Origin: Vibrio ostreicida
GTDB taxonomy: Bacteria > Pseudomonadota > Gammaproteobacteria > Enterobacterales > Vibrionaceae
DNA length: 64,000 bases
Assembly: GCF_013074385.2 (NCBI RefSeq)
Contig: NZ_JABEYA020000003.1
Location: 1 to 64,000 of the forward strand
Direction of reading: 5' to 3'
The notes under the pieces were generated by a model that was not told the origin of the DNA, did not search any database, and saw only the letters and a list, made by a program, of their open reading frames with translations. Of the stretch, positions 27,042 through 36,643 are shown piece after piece. The first letter of the stretch is position 1, and each line of letters starts with the position of its first letter. Position numbers and translations under genes: made by a program.

Positions 27042-27484
27042 ACGTTAAAATGCTTCTTTTAGCTTCAATCGCAGCGAGCCCCTTTGCTCACGCGACGTCA
27101 GACCTGACCACGCACGGCACTTATGCTCGTGCAACACCACCTCACGCCGAAACCAGCGCTGTCTTCAGTGAAATTATGAATAAGGGAGATACCGACAGAT
27201 TCATCGTTTCTGCAACAACTGAGGCCGCTGGCAAGGTTGAACTTCATGATGTCATCAAACAGGGTGATGTGATGAAAATGCGTCAGGTACAAAAAATCAA
27301 GATCCCAGCAAACGGAATGATAGAACTTAAACCCGGCAGCTTGCACATTATGCTTTTTGATCTGAAGCAACCATTAATCGAAGGTGAAAACATCCAAGTC
27401 ACCCTCTCATTTGCAAATGGCGAACAACAAACCATCGACGCTCCGATCAAAAACGTCATGAGTGGTATGAAACACCATCACTAG
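27038..27484 (+). CDS. Periplasmic copper chaperone PCuAC (DUF461)
   Basis: The 148-aa protein has a signal peptide (MNVKMLLLASIAASPFAHA) and the PCuAC fold. The Met/His copper motif is seen as ELHDVIKQGDVMKMRQV followed by GSLHIMLFDLKQPL, matching H-x(n)-M-x(n)-H-x-M. The tail MKHHH adds possible extra metal ligands. It binds Cu(I) and passes it to the CuA site with Sco. Third gene of the operon, overlapping sco by 4 bp; a small hairpin follows before the convergent LysR gene. Confidence 0.9.
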   Translation: MNVKMLLLASIAASPFAHATSDLTTHGTYARATPPHAETSAVFSEIMNKGDTDRFIVSATTEAAGKVELHDVIKQGDVMKMRQVQKIKIPANGMIELKPGSLHIMLFDLKQPLIEGENIQVTLSFANGEQQTIDAPIKNVMSGMKHHH

Positions 27485-27516
27485 TACTGGCTGACGACTC
27501 GGTGAAAGTCGCCGGG

Positions 27517-28476
27517 TTATTTACGCTCACTCGGATAAAGTGTAGAAAAATGTGGGATATGTTTTTCCCATACTGGAGGGGTGCCGATGTAAGCGCCAAC
27601 GGCTTCAATAAACGCTTTTACCAAAGCGGTTTGCTTGCGGTGAGGATAAATCGCATAGAGTGCCACCCCTCGATTACACAATGCGTATTGAGTTAAAATA
27701 GGTTTAAGCCGCAACTCACTAATCGGTCGGTTAAGGTTTGATGAAGAAATCATCGCATACCCGATACCATCCTGAATCGCCGCTAACAGAGTCTGGACAT
27801 CGTTCACTTTATATTTACCGGACATTTTGTAGTTCCGATAAACCCCAGATGTCGGCATTTCACTGATCCTGACCGTATCCACCGTCAATGGTCCATTGCT
27901 GTATATTACTGAAGGCAATTGAATGAGTTGGTCCGGCGTTTCGGGTTCTCCATGGCAGGCAAGAAAGGCTTCTGAAGCCAAAATCACTGGCCTTATATCA
28001 GCGATCTTCTTAGCAATCAGGCTCGAGTCTTCTAACCGCCCTAACCGAAAAGCAACATCAAAACGGTCAGAAATAATATCAGAGCGCTTATCATCCATCT
28101 GCAAATTAATCTCTACATCCGGAAACTGTCGCATAAACTCGGCAATCACTGGTTGGAGATAATTCTGGCCAATATGCAGGGGAGCGGTGATACGGACCCG
28201 CCCCTTCGGCTTAGCTTGGTAAGAATCCGCAATGGCATGAACATGGCCAAGCGTCGCGACCAAATGATGTGCCTGAGCAAGGATATCTTCTCCAGCAGGC
28301 GTTAATGAAAACGAACGGGTTGAACGGTTGAGTAGCTGCAAGCCCAACTCTGCTTCCAGTTTTTTGATTTGCTTGGACAAAGACGAATTGTCCATATTAT
28401 GCAATTCGGCCGCTTTGGTAAAAGAGCCTTGTTGCACTACATCAATAAATAAAGATAACTGATTAATCAGGGACAT
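27517..28476 (-). CDS. LysR family transcriptional regulator
   Basis: The 319-aa protein has an N-terminal winged helix (about 1-60, with GSFTKAAELHNMDNSSLSKQIKKLEAELGLQLLNRSTRSFSLTPAGE) and a periplasmic-binding-protein-like effector domain (about 90-295). The protein belongs to the CrgA/DsdC-like group that ends near IGTPPVWEKHIPHF. The ligand is unknown. It starts 9 bp after the stop of the YaiI-type gene, so the two are probably co-transcribed. It is convergent with the copper operon. Confidence 0.88.
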   Translation of the reverse strand: MSLINQLSLFIDVVQQGSFTKAAELHNMDNSSLSKQIKKLEAELGLQLLNRSTRSFSLTPAGEDILAQAHHLVATLGHVHAIADSYQAKPKGRVRITAPLHIGQNYLQPVIAEFMRQFPDVEINLQMDDKRSDIISDRFDVAFRLGRLEDSSLIAKKIADIRPVILASEAFLACHGEPETPDQLIQLPSVIYSNGPLTVDTVRISEMPTSGVYRNYKMSGKYKVNDVQTLLAAIQDGIGYAMISSSNLNRPISELRLKPILTQYALCNRGVALYAIYPHRKQTALVKAFIEAVGAYIGTPPVWEKHIPHFSTLYPSERK

Positions 28477-28485
28477 CGTCTTCTC

Positions 28486-28944
28486 TTAGTTTTGGGCCCG
28501 TTTCCACTGGACTAACCATTTGTCCAAATGGTTGGCAAACTGCTGTCTGTCCGCTTGATTCAATGGCGCAGGGCCCCCAGTTTGCACTCCGCTGCTGCGC
28601 ATTGTTTCCATAAAATCACGAATATTAAGGCGCGATTTTATGTTTTCTTTAGTGAACCACTCTCCGCGTGCACTCAGAACATGCCCATCTTTTGTTATGA
28701 TCTCGTCGGCAAGAGGAATATCACTGGTGATAATAAGATCCCCAGCCTGACAACGTTGCACAATCTCATTGTCCGCGACATCAAAGCCAGACTGAACCTG
28801 TAACATGGTCACTTTGGGGGACGCTGGCGTTCGAATAAATTGATTCGCCACCAAGGTCACTTCAACACCTGTGCGCTCCGACGCCCGAAATAAAATGTCT
28901 CGAATCACAACAGGACATGCGTCTGCATCTACCCAAATTTTCAT
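28486..28944 (-). CDS. YaiI/YqxD family (UPF0178) protein
   Basis: The 152-aa protein has the UPF0178 NYN/PIN-like pattern: [18 protein letters not shown] at the start, [43 protein letters not shown], and the C-terminal [12 protein letters not shown]. The Asp residues resemble a metal-dependent nuclease site, but no activity is established for the family. First gene of a likely two-gene unit with the LysR gene. Confidence 0.9.
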   Translation of the reverse strand: MKIWVDADACPVVIRDILFRASERTGVEVTLVANQFIRTPASPKVTMLQVQSGFDVADNEIVQRCQAGDLIITSDIPLADEIITKDGHVLSARGEWFTKENIKSRLNIRDFMETMRSSGVQTGGPAPLNQADRQQFANHLDKWLVQWKRAQN

Positions 28945-29192
28945 TCATTCTGTTCCTAAACCATAAATTCGTGCCTATTACACCGCAAAAGTCAGAGTGT
29001 GAATAGCGTTATTTAAATTCACCGCCGCCCTGTCTCACTGTTCGGCCTCGAAAAATAACCAACACCATAACCCTTATATGTCAGGACTATACTAAGCTAT
29101 TGATCAAACAACAGACTTCAACGCCACCAAACGTTGTTGTCTGCTCACGACGTTACTTTTCCAGTACGCCTTATTAAAAAGAGAACTCAACC

Positions 29193-29996
29193 ATGGCAAA
29201 CACTATTCTTATCACAGGCGCTACCGACGGAATTGGGTATGAAACAGCGAAAAAACTGAGGGGTCTCGGCCATCGTATCATTGTCCATGGCCGCAACCCC
29301 GATAAACTTGAGAAAGTCATCACTGAGCTGAAAGCGTCCGGTTCTGATCAAAACGTCGAAGGTATTCTGACCGATTTGTCTGAACTGAACAATGTTAAGT
29401 CTATGGCGGAAGACATCGCTAGACGGGTGGGTAAGCTCGATATCATTATTAACAATGCGGGTGTGTATACCACTTCACAACCTACCAATTCTCAAGGACT
29501 GGATGTACGATTTGTGGTGAATACGCTAGCCCCTTACCTACTCACCAAGCAATTACTTCCTATATTATCAGCGTCAGGGCGGGTCATTAACTTATCCTCG
29601 GCAGCCCAAGCCCCTGTCAGCCTTGATGCCTTAAAGGGGCAGGCAACGCTAAGTGATAGTGCCGCTTATGCACAGAGCAAGCTTGCCTTAACCATGTGGT
29701 CTCAGTATTTAGGACTCAAGCATAAAACGATGGGACCAGTGATTGTATCAGTCAACCCGAAATCACTTCTTGGCAGTAAAATGGTCCAAGAAGCTTACGG
29801 GATTACAGGCGGTGATCTGAAACTAGGAGCCGAGATTTTGGTGCGTGCAACCTTAAATGAAGATTTCAGCCAAGCCCACGGAGCCTACTTCGACAATGAT
29901 ATTGAAGCTTTTGCATCGCCCCACCCTGCCGCCGCCGATCAACACGCTATGTCTCAACTGATCGCGGCGATGGAGTCAATACTCTCCTGCCAATAA
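29193..29996 (+). CDS. Short-chain dehydrogenase/reductase family protein
   Basis: The 267-aa protein has the Rossmann motif ITGATDGIGYETA, cofactor-side NNAGVY and the downstream segment SSAAQAPVSLDALKG...AYAQSKLAL, where the catalytic YxxxK is Tyr-Ala-Gln-Ser-Lys. It resembles the retinol-dehydrogenase-like subgroup. The R residues after the first beta strand (VHGRNPDKL) suggest NADP(H). Substrate unknown. Single gene with AAGAGAA before the start. Confidence 0.88.
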   Translation: MANTILITGATDGIGYETAKKLRGLGHRIIVHGRNPDKLEKVITELKASGSDQNVEGILTDLSELNNVKSMAEDIARRVGKLDIIINNAGVYTTSQPTNSQGLDVRFVVNTLAPYLLTKQLLPILSASGRVINLSSAAQAPVSLDALKGQATLSDSAAYAQSKLALTMWSQYLGLKHKTMGPVIVSVNPKSLLGSKMVQEAYGITGGDLKLGAEILVRATLNEDFSQAHGAYFDNDIEAFASPHPAAADQHAMSQLIAAMESILSCQ

Positions 29997-30026
29997 ACCT
30001 AGCCTAAAATGTTGCCACTGGATATA

Positions 30027-30046
30027 GCCAGAGAAAAAACTCTGGC
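30027..30046. terminator. Hairpin between SDR and PI-PLC-like genes
   Basis: The perfect 7-bp stem GCCAGAG/CTCTGGC with a six-A loop lies about 30 bp after the SDR stop. No T-run follows, so terminator function is uncertain. Confidence 0.4.
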
Positions 30047-30124
30047 GTTGCTTCACCCACGCACAGCATTGTCGACGCAAAACACTCGCTAACCTTGTTA
30101 TTGGCCCGACGGGTATATAAGACT

Positions 30125-31369
30125 TTAGAAATCTCGATTGTTGAGTTCGATTAACTCCAACACCAATTGTCGTTTGTCTCCCACAAAATCCATCCCGACA
30201 ACACCAGATACCATACCCGTGACTTTATCAGCAAGAGCCATAGCGTTACGGTGCCCATAATTGATATCGTAAAGTGCGGTGTACCATGAATCGACTAACG
30301 CTGTCATTTTTTTAACCAGTGCCTTATTGATGCGCTTTACATCCGGTTCGTTCTCAATATCTTTGACACTTTTGTAAAGGCCAACCCATTTAATCCAACG
30401 TGAAGGGTCATCCAATGGCATTGCAACTCGAGCACTCAAAACGCCCAAACCTGTCGCAGTATCAAGCGCCAATCGGCCAGCATTGGTCGATACGCAGGGT
30501 ATATTTAGAGAAATAACTTTGAGCCGCTCTTCTTTTAGTGTCGGCGAGCTATCAATATTTTTATTGACGTACTTGGCGTGTTTTTTCAAAAAGTGAGTGT
30601 TAGAAAATCCACCCATTTTGTGTTTGGAATAGCTACCAAACCAACTTTTTTCATCTTCATATTGTTTGAACGATTTGAGGCCAACCTTATGCTTCCAATT
30701 CCGAGATTTTTTCTTGTGAAAAAGACAAATCACTTTGCCTTTTTTAATACATTGGCTCACCGGCTTGTGCCAATAATCTCTGGTGTTCATAATATGAGGG
30801 CTAAAGTCGCTGGCAATTTGCTTTAAAATCGGATAGGCCTCTTTGTTGTGTTTAAACTTGATAACTATCGGTTCATTTTTGCACTTTGCCAAAATGAACA
30901 AACGGCGTATTTCCTGTCGCGCATCCACATGGGTAAACTTAATCCCGCCATGCTCACCATATAAGTGACCTTCTTTATCGGCATGCACACGAATATCGAA
31001 AAAACGTATCCCCATTTTAAACTGTGCGACTAACGTCAAAGTCTGAGTTTTCGTACCACCATAAATGAAAGTCGCGATATTTCTACTAAACACACTACCT
31101 CGGTAGGCATATGTCATTGCATCGTGCGCACCGGGCAAAGTAAATGCCGCAAGAGGACGATTCTGCATCACTCCCTTCTTGGTTTGCATCATCTCGTTGA
31201 TCCATTTATCCAGCTTGGTGATATTGACGGCATTCGGACGGTTGAGAAAGCGCCAACCTTTAAAACCCGTGTTCATATTCGTGACTTGATCAATACGGGT
31301 AAGATTCTCGCCGTAAATTCTTTTCGCCTCTTTCAAATTATCCACAGCGACATGTTTTGGCATGGTCAT
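30125..31369 (-). CDS. PI-PLC X-domain-like phosphodiesterase
   Basis: The 414-aa protein lacks a signal peptide. Residues about 72-200 look like a bacterial phosphatidylinositol-specific phospholipase C X domain: TLPGAHDAMTYAY (candidate catalytic His82), MGIRFFDIRVHA, a second His in LYGEHGGIKFTH and a KFKHNK strand. The C-terminal half is Lys-rich and unrecognised. Such enzymes cleave phosphoinositides or related glycerophospholipids. Phosphoinositides are rare in bacteria, so the target could be host or competitor membranes (inference). Good AAGGAG ribosome-binding site 9 nt before the ATG. Isolated gene beside a large intergenic region. Confidence 0.75.
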   Translation of the reverse strand: MTMPKHVAVDNLKEAKRIYGENLTRIDQVTNMNTGFKGWRFLNRPNAVNITKLDKWINEMMQTKKGVMQNRPLAAFTLPGAHDAMTYAYRGSVFSRNIATFIYGGTKTQTLTLVAQFKMGIRFFDIRVHADKEGHLYGEHGGIKFTHVDARQEIRRLFILAKCKNEPIVIKFKHNKEAYPILKQIASDFSPHIMNTRDYWHKPVSQCIKKGKVICLFHKKKSRNWKHKVGLKSFKQYEDEKSWFGSYSKHKMGGFSNTHFLKKHAKYVNKNIDSSPTLKEERLKVISLNIPCVSTNAGRLALDTATGLGVLSARVAMPLDDPSRWIKWVGLYKSVKDIENEPDVKRINKALVKKMTALVDSWYTALYDINYGHRNAMALADKVTGMVSGVVGMDFVGDKRQLVLELIELNNRDF

Positions 31370-31918
31370 AAAGCAATACTCCTTTATAAAGCTTATATCG
31401 GCGAAAAAACGAACACATTTTGAGCGTTACACAGAAAAGATCGCCTCATGTATACAAGTTCAACAACTTGATTTAGTGTAGAAGAAAAAATCACACATGG
31501 ATCGAAATAGGTAACTAATACTAAATCATTCATTAATATGAATATTATTACAATAATGCCAGATGCGTTTTTCCTCCTATCAAACCGTACAAGCCTGACT
31601 ATTTTGATCAAGAAGTCTCCATGACGCAGAGAATGTCAAACGGCTAGGCTCTCCCCTACCTAAGTTCAACAACATAAAAAAGAGTTCCGTATTGCCAACA
31701 GCTCCGCGATGAGTAATCAGATATTGACTTTGATAGGCTAAGCAAGGTCTCCCAAGTCAGCCTCCTAATCAACCGCCATTACACGGCGAGAAAGAGGGGA
31801 TCCGGAATCTATCGTCCACTTTTCGTCATTATTCATCTGAAACCCCAATCAACCCGTGCCACCGCCCGCTACCGTATTGCAATCTGCACATCCACTGCAG
31901 TTGGAAAGCAGTACCTTT

Positions 31919-31946
31919 GCCCGCAGCTGCATGCGGGCTTTTTTTG
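31919..31946 (+). terminator. Orphan rho-independent terminator
   Basis: The 7-bp stem GCCCGCA/TGCGGGC with a 6-nt loop is followed by eight T on the plus strand. No protein gene ends nearby on that strand, so it may end a small RNA. Confidence 0.65.
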
Positions 31947-32392
31947 GCAAGCATCGCCGACAAGACGCAACATTGCGGCATTGCTGTTTGTCACCCGTTA
32001 AATTCTGGTATTGATAGTGATTTCAATACCCTCTTCTATGAAGAACAGAGCCTCAATCAAAGTTAATATCGTTCACTGTATTTACACGCAGATAAAAGAA
32101 AACGTAGCCTCTGAACATCGATAATATTTTATAAACACCAATGTTCATTAATTGGAATTCAATAAATAATAATGATGTGATTAGGCCATTATATAAGCCC
32201 AAAAATCCTATATGATCTTTATGACTAAATATTCATTTCATTTTAATGGTTTAAGTAGTATGCATATTATCTCTCATGTAATGACTCATACTGAATATTT
32301 AAGCCACCACTCATTAACTGTAAACACCTATCGACAAATGAATATTTAAATGAGTTAACTTGTTAATTCATGGTTAAATAACCATGGTATCT

Positions 32393-32408
32393 GGTGACAA
32401 TGATCACA
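32393..32408. promoter_or_regulatory. Candidate CRP site upstream of DAACS symporter
   Basis: GGTGA-N6-TCACA matches the CRP half-sites with one mismatch and lies about 110 bp before the start codon of the dicarboxylate/glutamate symporter. Cyclic-AMP control of such carriers is common. Confidence 0.45.
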
Positions 32409-32516
32409 TCTATTGCTCTGTAATGACATTTTGCTTTTTTATTTCCCGATGGGCCTGATAACCTCCAGCTCGCCTTGAAATGAACTCAAGGTGCATAACT
32501 ATAAGGAGTGTTCATT

Positions 32517-33821
32517 ATGAATACCAAGAAACCGATGTCGCTTACCAGCCGAGTTATACTGGGTATGGTCGCAGGTATCTTGACAGGGTTTGCCATTCGC
32601 AGCCTTTTTGCCGACAACGGATTTGTCGACGCATACATCGTTAATGGATTGTTTGAAGTCGGTGGCCAAATTTTTGTCGCCAGCTTAAAAATGCTTGTCG
32701 TACCCCTAGTTTTTGTATCGCTGGTCTGTGGTACAAGCTCTTTAAAAGACTTAGCAACATTAGGTCGAATGGGGGGCAAAACGCTCGCCTTTTATATCAC
32801 CACAACCGCCATAGCCATTAGTTTAGCCTTAGCTATGGGTTACCTGTTTCAGCCTGGTGCAGGCGCAGATTTCAACACAGCAAGTTCATTCTCATCTGCA
32901 GAAGCCCCCTCTTTGGGACAGGTGATCATCAACATGTTCCCGACCAACCCCATCGGTGCGATGGCAGAAGGTAAAACCTTACAAGTGATCGTATTTGCGG
33001 TTCTGTTTGGAATCGCCATCAGTGCAGCAGGTAAGCCGGGAGAGCGTATTGCGGCTGTCTTTTCCGACCTCAACGAAGTGATTATGAAACTGGTTGCCAT
33101 CTTGATGAATTTGGCACCTTTTGGCGTTTACTTCTTAATGGCCAAGCTGTTCACTGGTCTCGATTTAAGCGCTATACTCAAACTGGCCGAGTATTTCTTA
33201 GTTCTATCCGGTACGCTAGTGCTTCATGGGTTAGTAACTTATAGCCTGATGCTCAAAGGTTTTACCGGACTCAGCCCCATCACGTTCTTGAAAAAAATGG
33301 AAGATGCGATTATGTTCGCTTTTTCCACTGCGTCTTCTAACGCGACCATTCCTGTTACCATGGAAACCGTGAAAAATCGCATGGGTGTTGAAAACCGCAT
33401 AGCGTCTTTTACTGTACCTCTAGGGGCAACAGTGAATATGGATGGCACTGCCATCATGCAGGGCGTGGCAACCGCTTTCATTGCACAGGCGTTTAATATC
33501 GACCTTAGCATGTCGGATTACCTGATGGTGATCATGACAGCAACACTCGCTTCAATCGGAACCGCTGGTGTGCCTGGAGTCGGTCTAGTCATGTTAGCCA
33601 TGGTCCTCAATCAAGTTGGACTCCCACTGGAAGGTATTGCCCTCATCATGGGTGTTGACCGTTTATTGGATATGATTCGTACAGCGGTTAACATTACTGG
33701 TGACAGTGCTGTCACTGTGATTGTTGCGAAATCGGAAGGAGCGCTTGATGAGTCTCGTTTTAAAGATCCCACCGCCGGAGAAAGCGAAGACAAAATTAAG
33801 TTAACAAAATCCCCCGCATAA
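32517..33821 (+). CDS. DAACS family Na+/H+:glutamate or dicarboxylate symporter
   Basis: The 434-aa protein belongs to the GltP/DctA/GltT family. It shows the signature hairpin segments SSNATIPVTMETVKNRMG and MDGTAIMQGVATAFIAQ, with the NMDGT motif that binds substrate and sodium. It then has GTAGVPGVGLVMLAMVLNQVGLP and DRLLDMIRTAVNITGDS; the Arg in DMIRT-type motifs separates acidic substrates from neutral ones. It likely imports glutamate, aspartate or C4-dicarboxylates. Start at 32517, 8 nt after AAGGAG; an in-frame GTG at 32508 overlaps the ribosome-binding site and is unlikely. Terminator follows directly. Confidence 0.9.
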   Translation: MNTKKPMSLTSRVILGMVAGILTGFAIRSLFADNGFVDAYIVNGLFEVGGQIFVASLKMLVVPLVFVSLVCGTSSLKDLATLGRMGGKTLAFYITTTAIAISLALAMGYLFQPGAGADFNTASSFSSAEAPSLGQVIINMFPTNPIGAMAEGKTLQVIVFAVLFGIAISAAGKPGERIAAVFSDLNEVIMKLVAILMNLAPFGVYFLMAKLFTGLDLSAILKLAEYFLVLSGTLVLHGLVTYSLMLKGFTGLSPITFLKKMEDAIMFAFSTASSNATIPVTMETVKNRMGVENRIASFTVPLGATVNMDGTAIMQGVATAFIAQAFNIDLSMSDYLMVIMTATLASIGTAGVPGVGLVMLAMVLNQVGLPLEGIALIMGVDRLLDMIRTAVNITGDSAVTVIVAKSEGALDESRFKDPTAGESEDKIKLTKSPA

Positions 33822-33831
33822 ATGTTTCTTC

Positions 33832-33857
33832 AACCCCATGTTTACATGGGGTTTTTT
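33832..33857 (+). terminator. Rho-independent terminator of the symporter gene
   Basis: The 9-bp stem AACCCCATG/CATGGGGTT with a TTTA loop and a T-run starts about 10 bp after the stop. Confidence 0.9.
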
Positions 33858-33958
33858 ATACAGAGACATGATGTATTTACAGTTTTAAAAAAGCGAAGTT
33901 GCAACGCTTGGTTGCCTGACAGATAAGAAGCAGATTCAGTGGTTTGGGGGAGTGAGGC

Positions 33959-34405
33959 TCAGAGTTTATTTCCATTTAGCTTAATCTCTGATAAATCAGA
34001 GGTGAGTAAGTAGAATGATTTATTTGTGAGTAAACCTCGAATTTCTTTGCTGTTATGAATGATAAGTTTATTCACTTCGTCATTCGTCTCCGTTAGAGTC
34101 ATCAGGTTGAGCACAGAATCTATTTTTGTTTTTATCTCCCTTAAGAGCTCGATATCCAAACAGAATAGAGAATGGGAACTAAGGATCAGGTTAGCAAGTC
34201 TGCGTCTGGTAACGTCCAACTCAACCAAGGCGGAGATCATCTCTCGTTCATGGGTTTCACTAAAACGTTCAAAGTAACCAAAGGCGTAATCACACTGGCT
34301 ACATGTGTGCTCCTCTTCAAAAACCAGCGTGCTACCACAGAGATGGCAACGCGGCTCACCTGCAACAAACAAATCTGAAAAGTTTTTAGTATTTCGCCGA
34401 GTCAT
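33959..34405 (-). CDS. Zinc-ribbon hypothetical protein
   Basis: The 148-aa product begins MTRRNTKNFSDLF and has one zinc ribbon (CHLCG, then CSQCDYAFGYF, residues about 20-40) followed by a helical region (about 50-148) with Leu-rich amphipathic pattern. The function is not recognised. It begins 10 bp after the stop of the winged-helix/EAL gene, so it is probably co-transcribed and may work with it. Longer in-frame starts overlap the EAL gene and are not supported. Confidence 0.65.
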   Translation of the reverse strand: MTRRNTKNFSDLFVAGEPRCHLCGSTLVFEEEHTCSQCDYAFGYFERFSETHEREMISALVELDVTRRRLANLILSSHSLFCLDIELLREIKTKIDSVLNLMTLTETNDEVNKLIIHNSKEIRGLLTNKSFYLLTSDLSEIKLNGNKL

Positions 34406-34415
34406 ATTTATAGAC

Positions 34416-36179
34416 CTAGGTATACAGATAGCCCTGCTGCAGGCGATAGCCCATCTTATGCAGGATATCTTGTTGGGAACGTGTTTCAACACCTTCCTGA
34501 ATAACCTGACACCCCGACAATCGTCCAATATCCAGCAATGTCATCAATAATTCGCGTTTATGTTGCTCTGATTCAATGCCTAACACAAAACCCATATCTA
34601 CTTTGAGGTAATCGGGGCAAATTTTACTGACAATTTCAATATTGCTTTGCCCTGTTCCAAAGTCATCAAGAGCAATAGTAAAACCGAGACGTTTAAGCTT
34701 ATTGACGTTAGCGTAAATTTCTTTGTTGTAATGCAGTTTGGCACTTTCAGTTAATTCAAGCACCACTTGCTTCGCAGGTAAAAGGCGCAGGTATTTTTCC
34801 AAATTGGCAAATTGGCTATTGAGCAAAGAACTCGGACAGATATTGACCCCATAGACACCCAATACCCCTCCCGATCTTGCTTTGGCGATCGTCTTTATAA
34901 TCATAATGGTATGGAAAGTCATCCACTGATTTGAAACTAGGTTATCGATATACTGCACGATACTTCTGCGCTTTAGGTTAGTAAGAACTTCGTAGTAAAG
35001 CACTGTGTCTCGATGGGTATCTATGACTTTCTCAAGCTTAAAATGCGACGACGACCAATCACAACAAAAAACACCAAACTGGCTGATAGTTTTCCCATAG
35101 CGCGCCAGCAACAAAAATAATGCCATGATGAACCACTCAAGAAAAAGCGCATCACTATAGAAAAAAACGCGGGTTCCATTTTCAAATTCAACGGCAGAAA
35201 TACGAATACCACTAAAGGGCACGCCGATACTAACAACATCCTCCCCTTGGTGACTTATCACGATTGAACTCACCAAAATGGGCCATAGATGATTGTGGTA
35301 GTGATGCTCAAAAGAGCGTTTGGATATACGCCCTATCAGGCGCGTTTCGGCCTCCGCGCTTTGAGCCGACATGTAGATAAACTCAGGTCTTTCGAGTAAC
35401 AATTTTGTTTCATTAACACTGAGCTGACGGATGCCATCTCGGTCAATTAAACACGCTTGGGAGCGGGAGACGAACAAGGCAGAATCTAAACTGAGAGAAC
35501 GATCAAATTCCGTAATGCTCGAACGGTCATCACACCCCAGAGCGAGTATTTTATCTGCAACCTGTGCGTGATTACGGCTGTATTTGTCAATCATCGACGA
35601 GAGTTGCCAAATTTGTAAACCGTAGAGGAAAGCCACAACCAGCCCTGCACTGAAAAGGATCCATACCGCCTTATTGAGAAAACTGCGATGATATATATCA
35701 GCAAAGGTTTTAAGCATACTTAACAAGCTGGGCTGGTAGCGGTTAAAATGTGTCGCAAGCTTAGCGTTGAGCTGCTGGTTTGATAAACGATCTAAGTCAA
35801 TGTAATAACCTCGACCAAAGGCATTGACGACCAGCTGTGCGTCATTCACCGTTCCATCATATTGAGCAACAAGCCATTTATATTTTTTACGCAGCGAAGC
35901 GATGATGTTGATTAACGAATGCGTACTGATTTTTTCAGAAAACGTCTCTCTGTAAGCGGCTTCGATAGATAAGGGGCTCACCGGATCTCGCCTCGACGCA
36001 TTCTTGATTAGGTACTCTAAAACGAACTGTTCTTTGTCGCTAAGATAACACTCATATTCATATTGGCTGTCGAGATCTTTATCTTGTTCAACAACACCCA
36101 CGCTGTATAATAAGTTGTCGTTGAAAACCAATGACCTACCAGCATTTAGGCTAAATGAATACATCATTACTTGTGCCAT
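34416..36179 (-). CDS. Membrane winged-helix DNA-binding / CSS-like / EAL phosphodiesterase fusion
   Basis: The 587-aa protein appears to combine a ToxR/CadC-type winged helix (about residues 25-130, ending FGRGYYID), a transmembrane helix (170-191) and a periplasmic region with Cys216 in LGCDDRS and a further Cys near 240, resembling the CSS sensor of c-di-GMP phosphodiesterases. A second helix (about 355-375) and a cytoplasmic EAL domain (about 385-587) follow. EAL landmarks look active: YYEVL, ELTES, ALDDFGTGQSN, LKVDMGFV and IQEGVET. The protein ends right after QQGYLYT, a few residues shorter than usual. It may couple a redox or envelope signal to both transcription and c-di-GMP breakdown (inference). 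Confidence 0.8.
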   Translation of the reverse strand: MAQVMMYSFSLNAGRSLVFNDNLLYSVGVVEQDKDLDSQYEYECYLSDKEQFVLEYLIKNASRRDPVSPLSIEAAYRETFSEKISTHSLINIIASLRKKYKWLVAQYDGTVNDAQLVVNAFGRGYYIDLDRLSNQQLNAKLATHFNRYQPSLLSMLKTFADIYHRSFLNKAVWILFSAGLVVAFLYGLQIWQLSSMIDKYSRNHAQVADKILALGCDDRSSITEFDRSLSLDSALFVSRSQACLIDRDGIRQLSVNETKLLLERPEFIYMSAQSAEAETRLIGRISKRSFEHHYHNHLWPILVSSIVISHQGEDVVSIGVPFSGIRISAVEFENGTRVFFYSDALFLEWFIMALFLLLARYGKTISQFGVFCCDWSSSHFKLEKVIDTHRDTVLYYEVLTNLKRRSIVQYIDNLVSNQWMTFHTIMIIKTIAKARSGGVLGVYGVNICPSSLLNSQFANLEKYLRLLPAKQVVLELTESAKLHYNKEIYANVNKLKRLGFTIALDDFGTGQSNIEIVSKICPDYLKVDMGFVLGIESEQHKRELLMTLLDIGRLSGCQVIQEGVETRSQQDILHKMGYRLQQGYLYT

Positions 36180-36643
36180 TTCTCAAAATACAAACAGCTA
36201 AACTAAACGAACACGTCACTTTTCTTTAGTAAATTAATGATAATTTAACTGGATTAAATATAAATAATTAAAAATAATACCTGCCTCAGCAAACCTAAAC
36301 TCAATAGCTATAAGGTTAAATTGAACTTTTGACGATATTTACCAGAAATAAACGGGCAAGCTAACTTTCAATAAGATAACCGTATAAGTATCCATCTTTT
36401 TTGTTGGAAACTCTCCTTCAAATACAAGAAGTCTATGATCATTGATGGCATGTTCATGGATGACCTCTTTACTTCATTCCCTCTTTCAGGCTGTAACCAA
36501 TACCATAACTTTGACTGTTCAGCGGCTGTTTGACGATACAAACACCTAAGATTCAACCAGATCAAACCTGCCTCACATCCTTGAGTTTCAAAGCTCTCTA
36601 GAATAGGCCCTCGATAACTTCCCCTCTTTCAAGGAATGAAAGT
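36180..36643. other. Divergent promoter region of EAL fusion gene and nhaD
   Basis: The 464-bp region is very AT-rich near the EAL gene and more balanced toward nhaD. It must contain both promoters. No known riboswitch for Na+ or Li+ is recognisable by eye. Candidate open frames on the minus strand have no supporting features. Confidence 0.4.

Larger units (their letters stand above)
31370..32516. other. Large AT-rich intergenic region
   Basis: This is 1147 bp without a convincing protein gene. It contains the PI-PLC gene promoter (left end), a terminator-like hairpin at 31919-31946 that is not near any coding stop, and the upstream region of the DAACS symporter with a CRP-like site at 32393-32408. 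The isolated terminator hints at a small RNA transcribed rightward from somewhere in 31700-31900; no known sRNA family is recognised. Confidence 0.5.
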
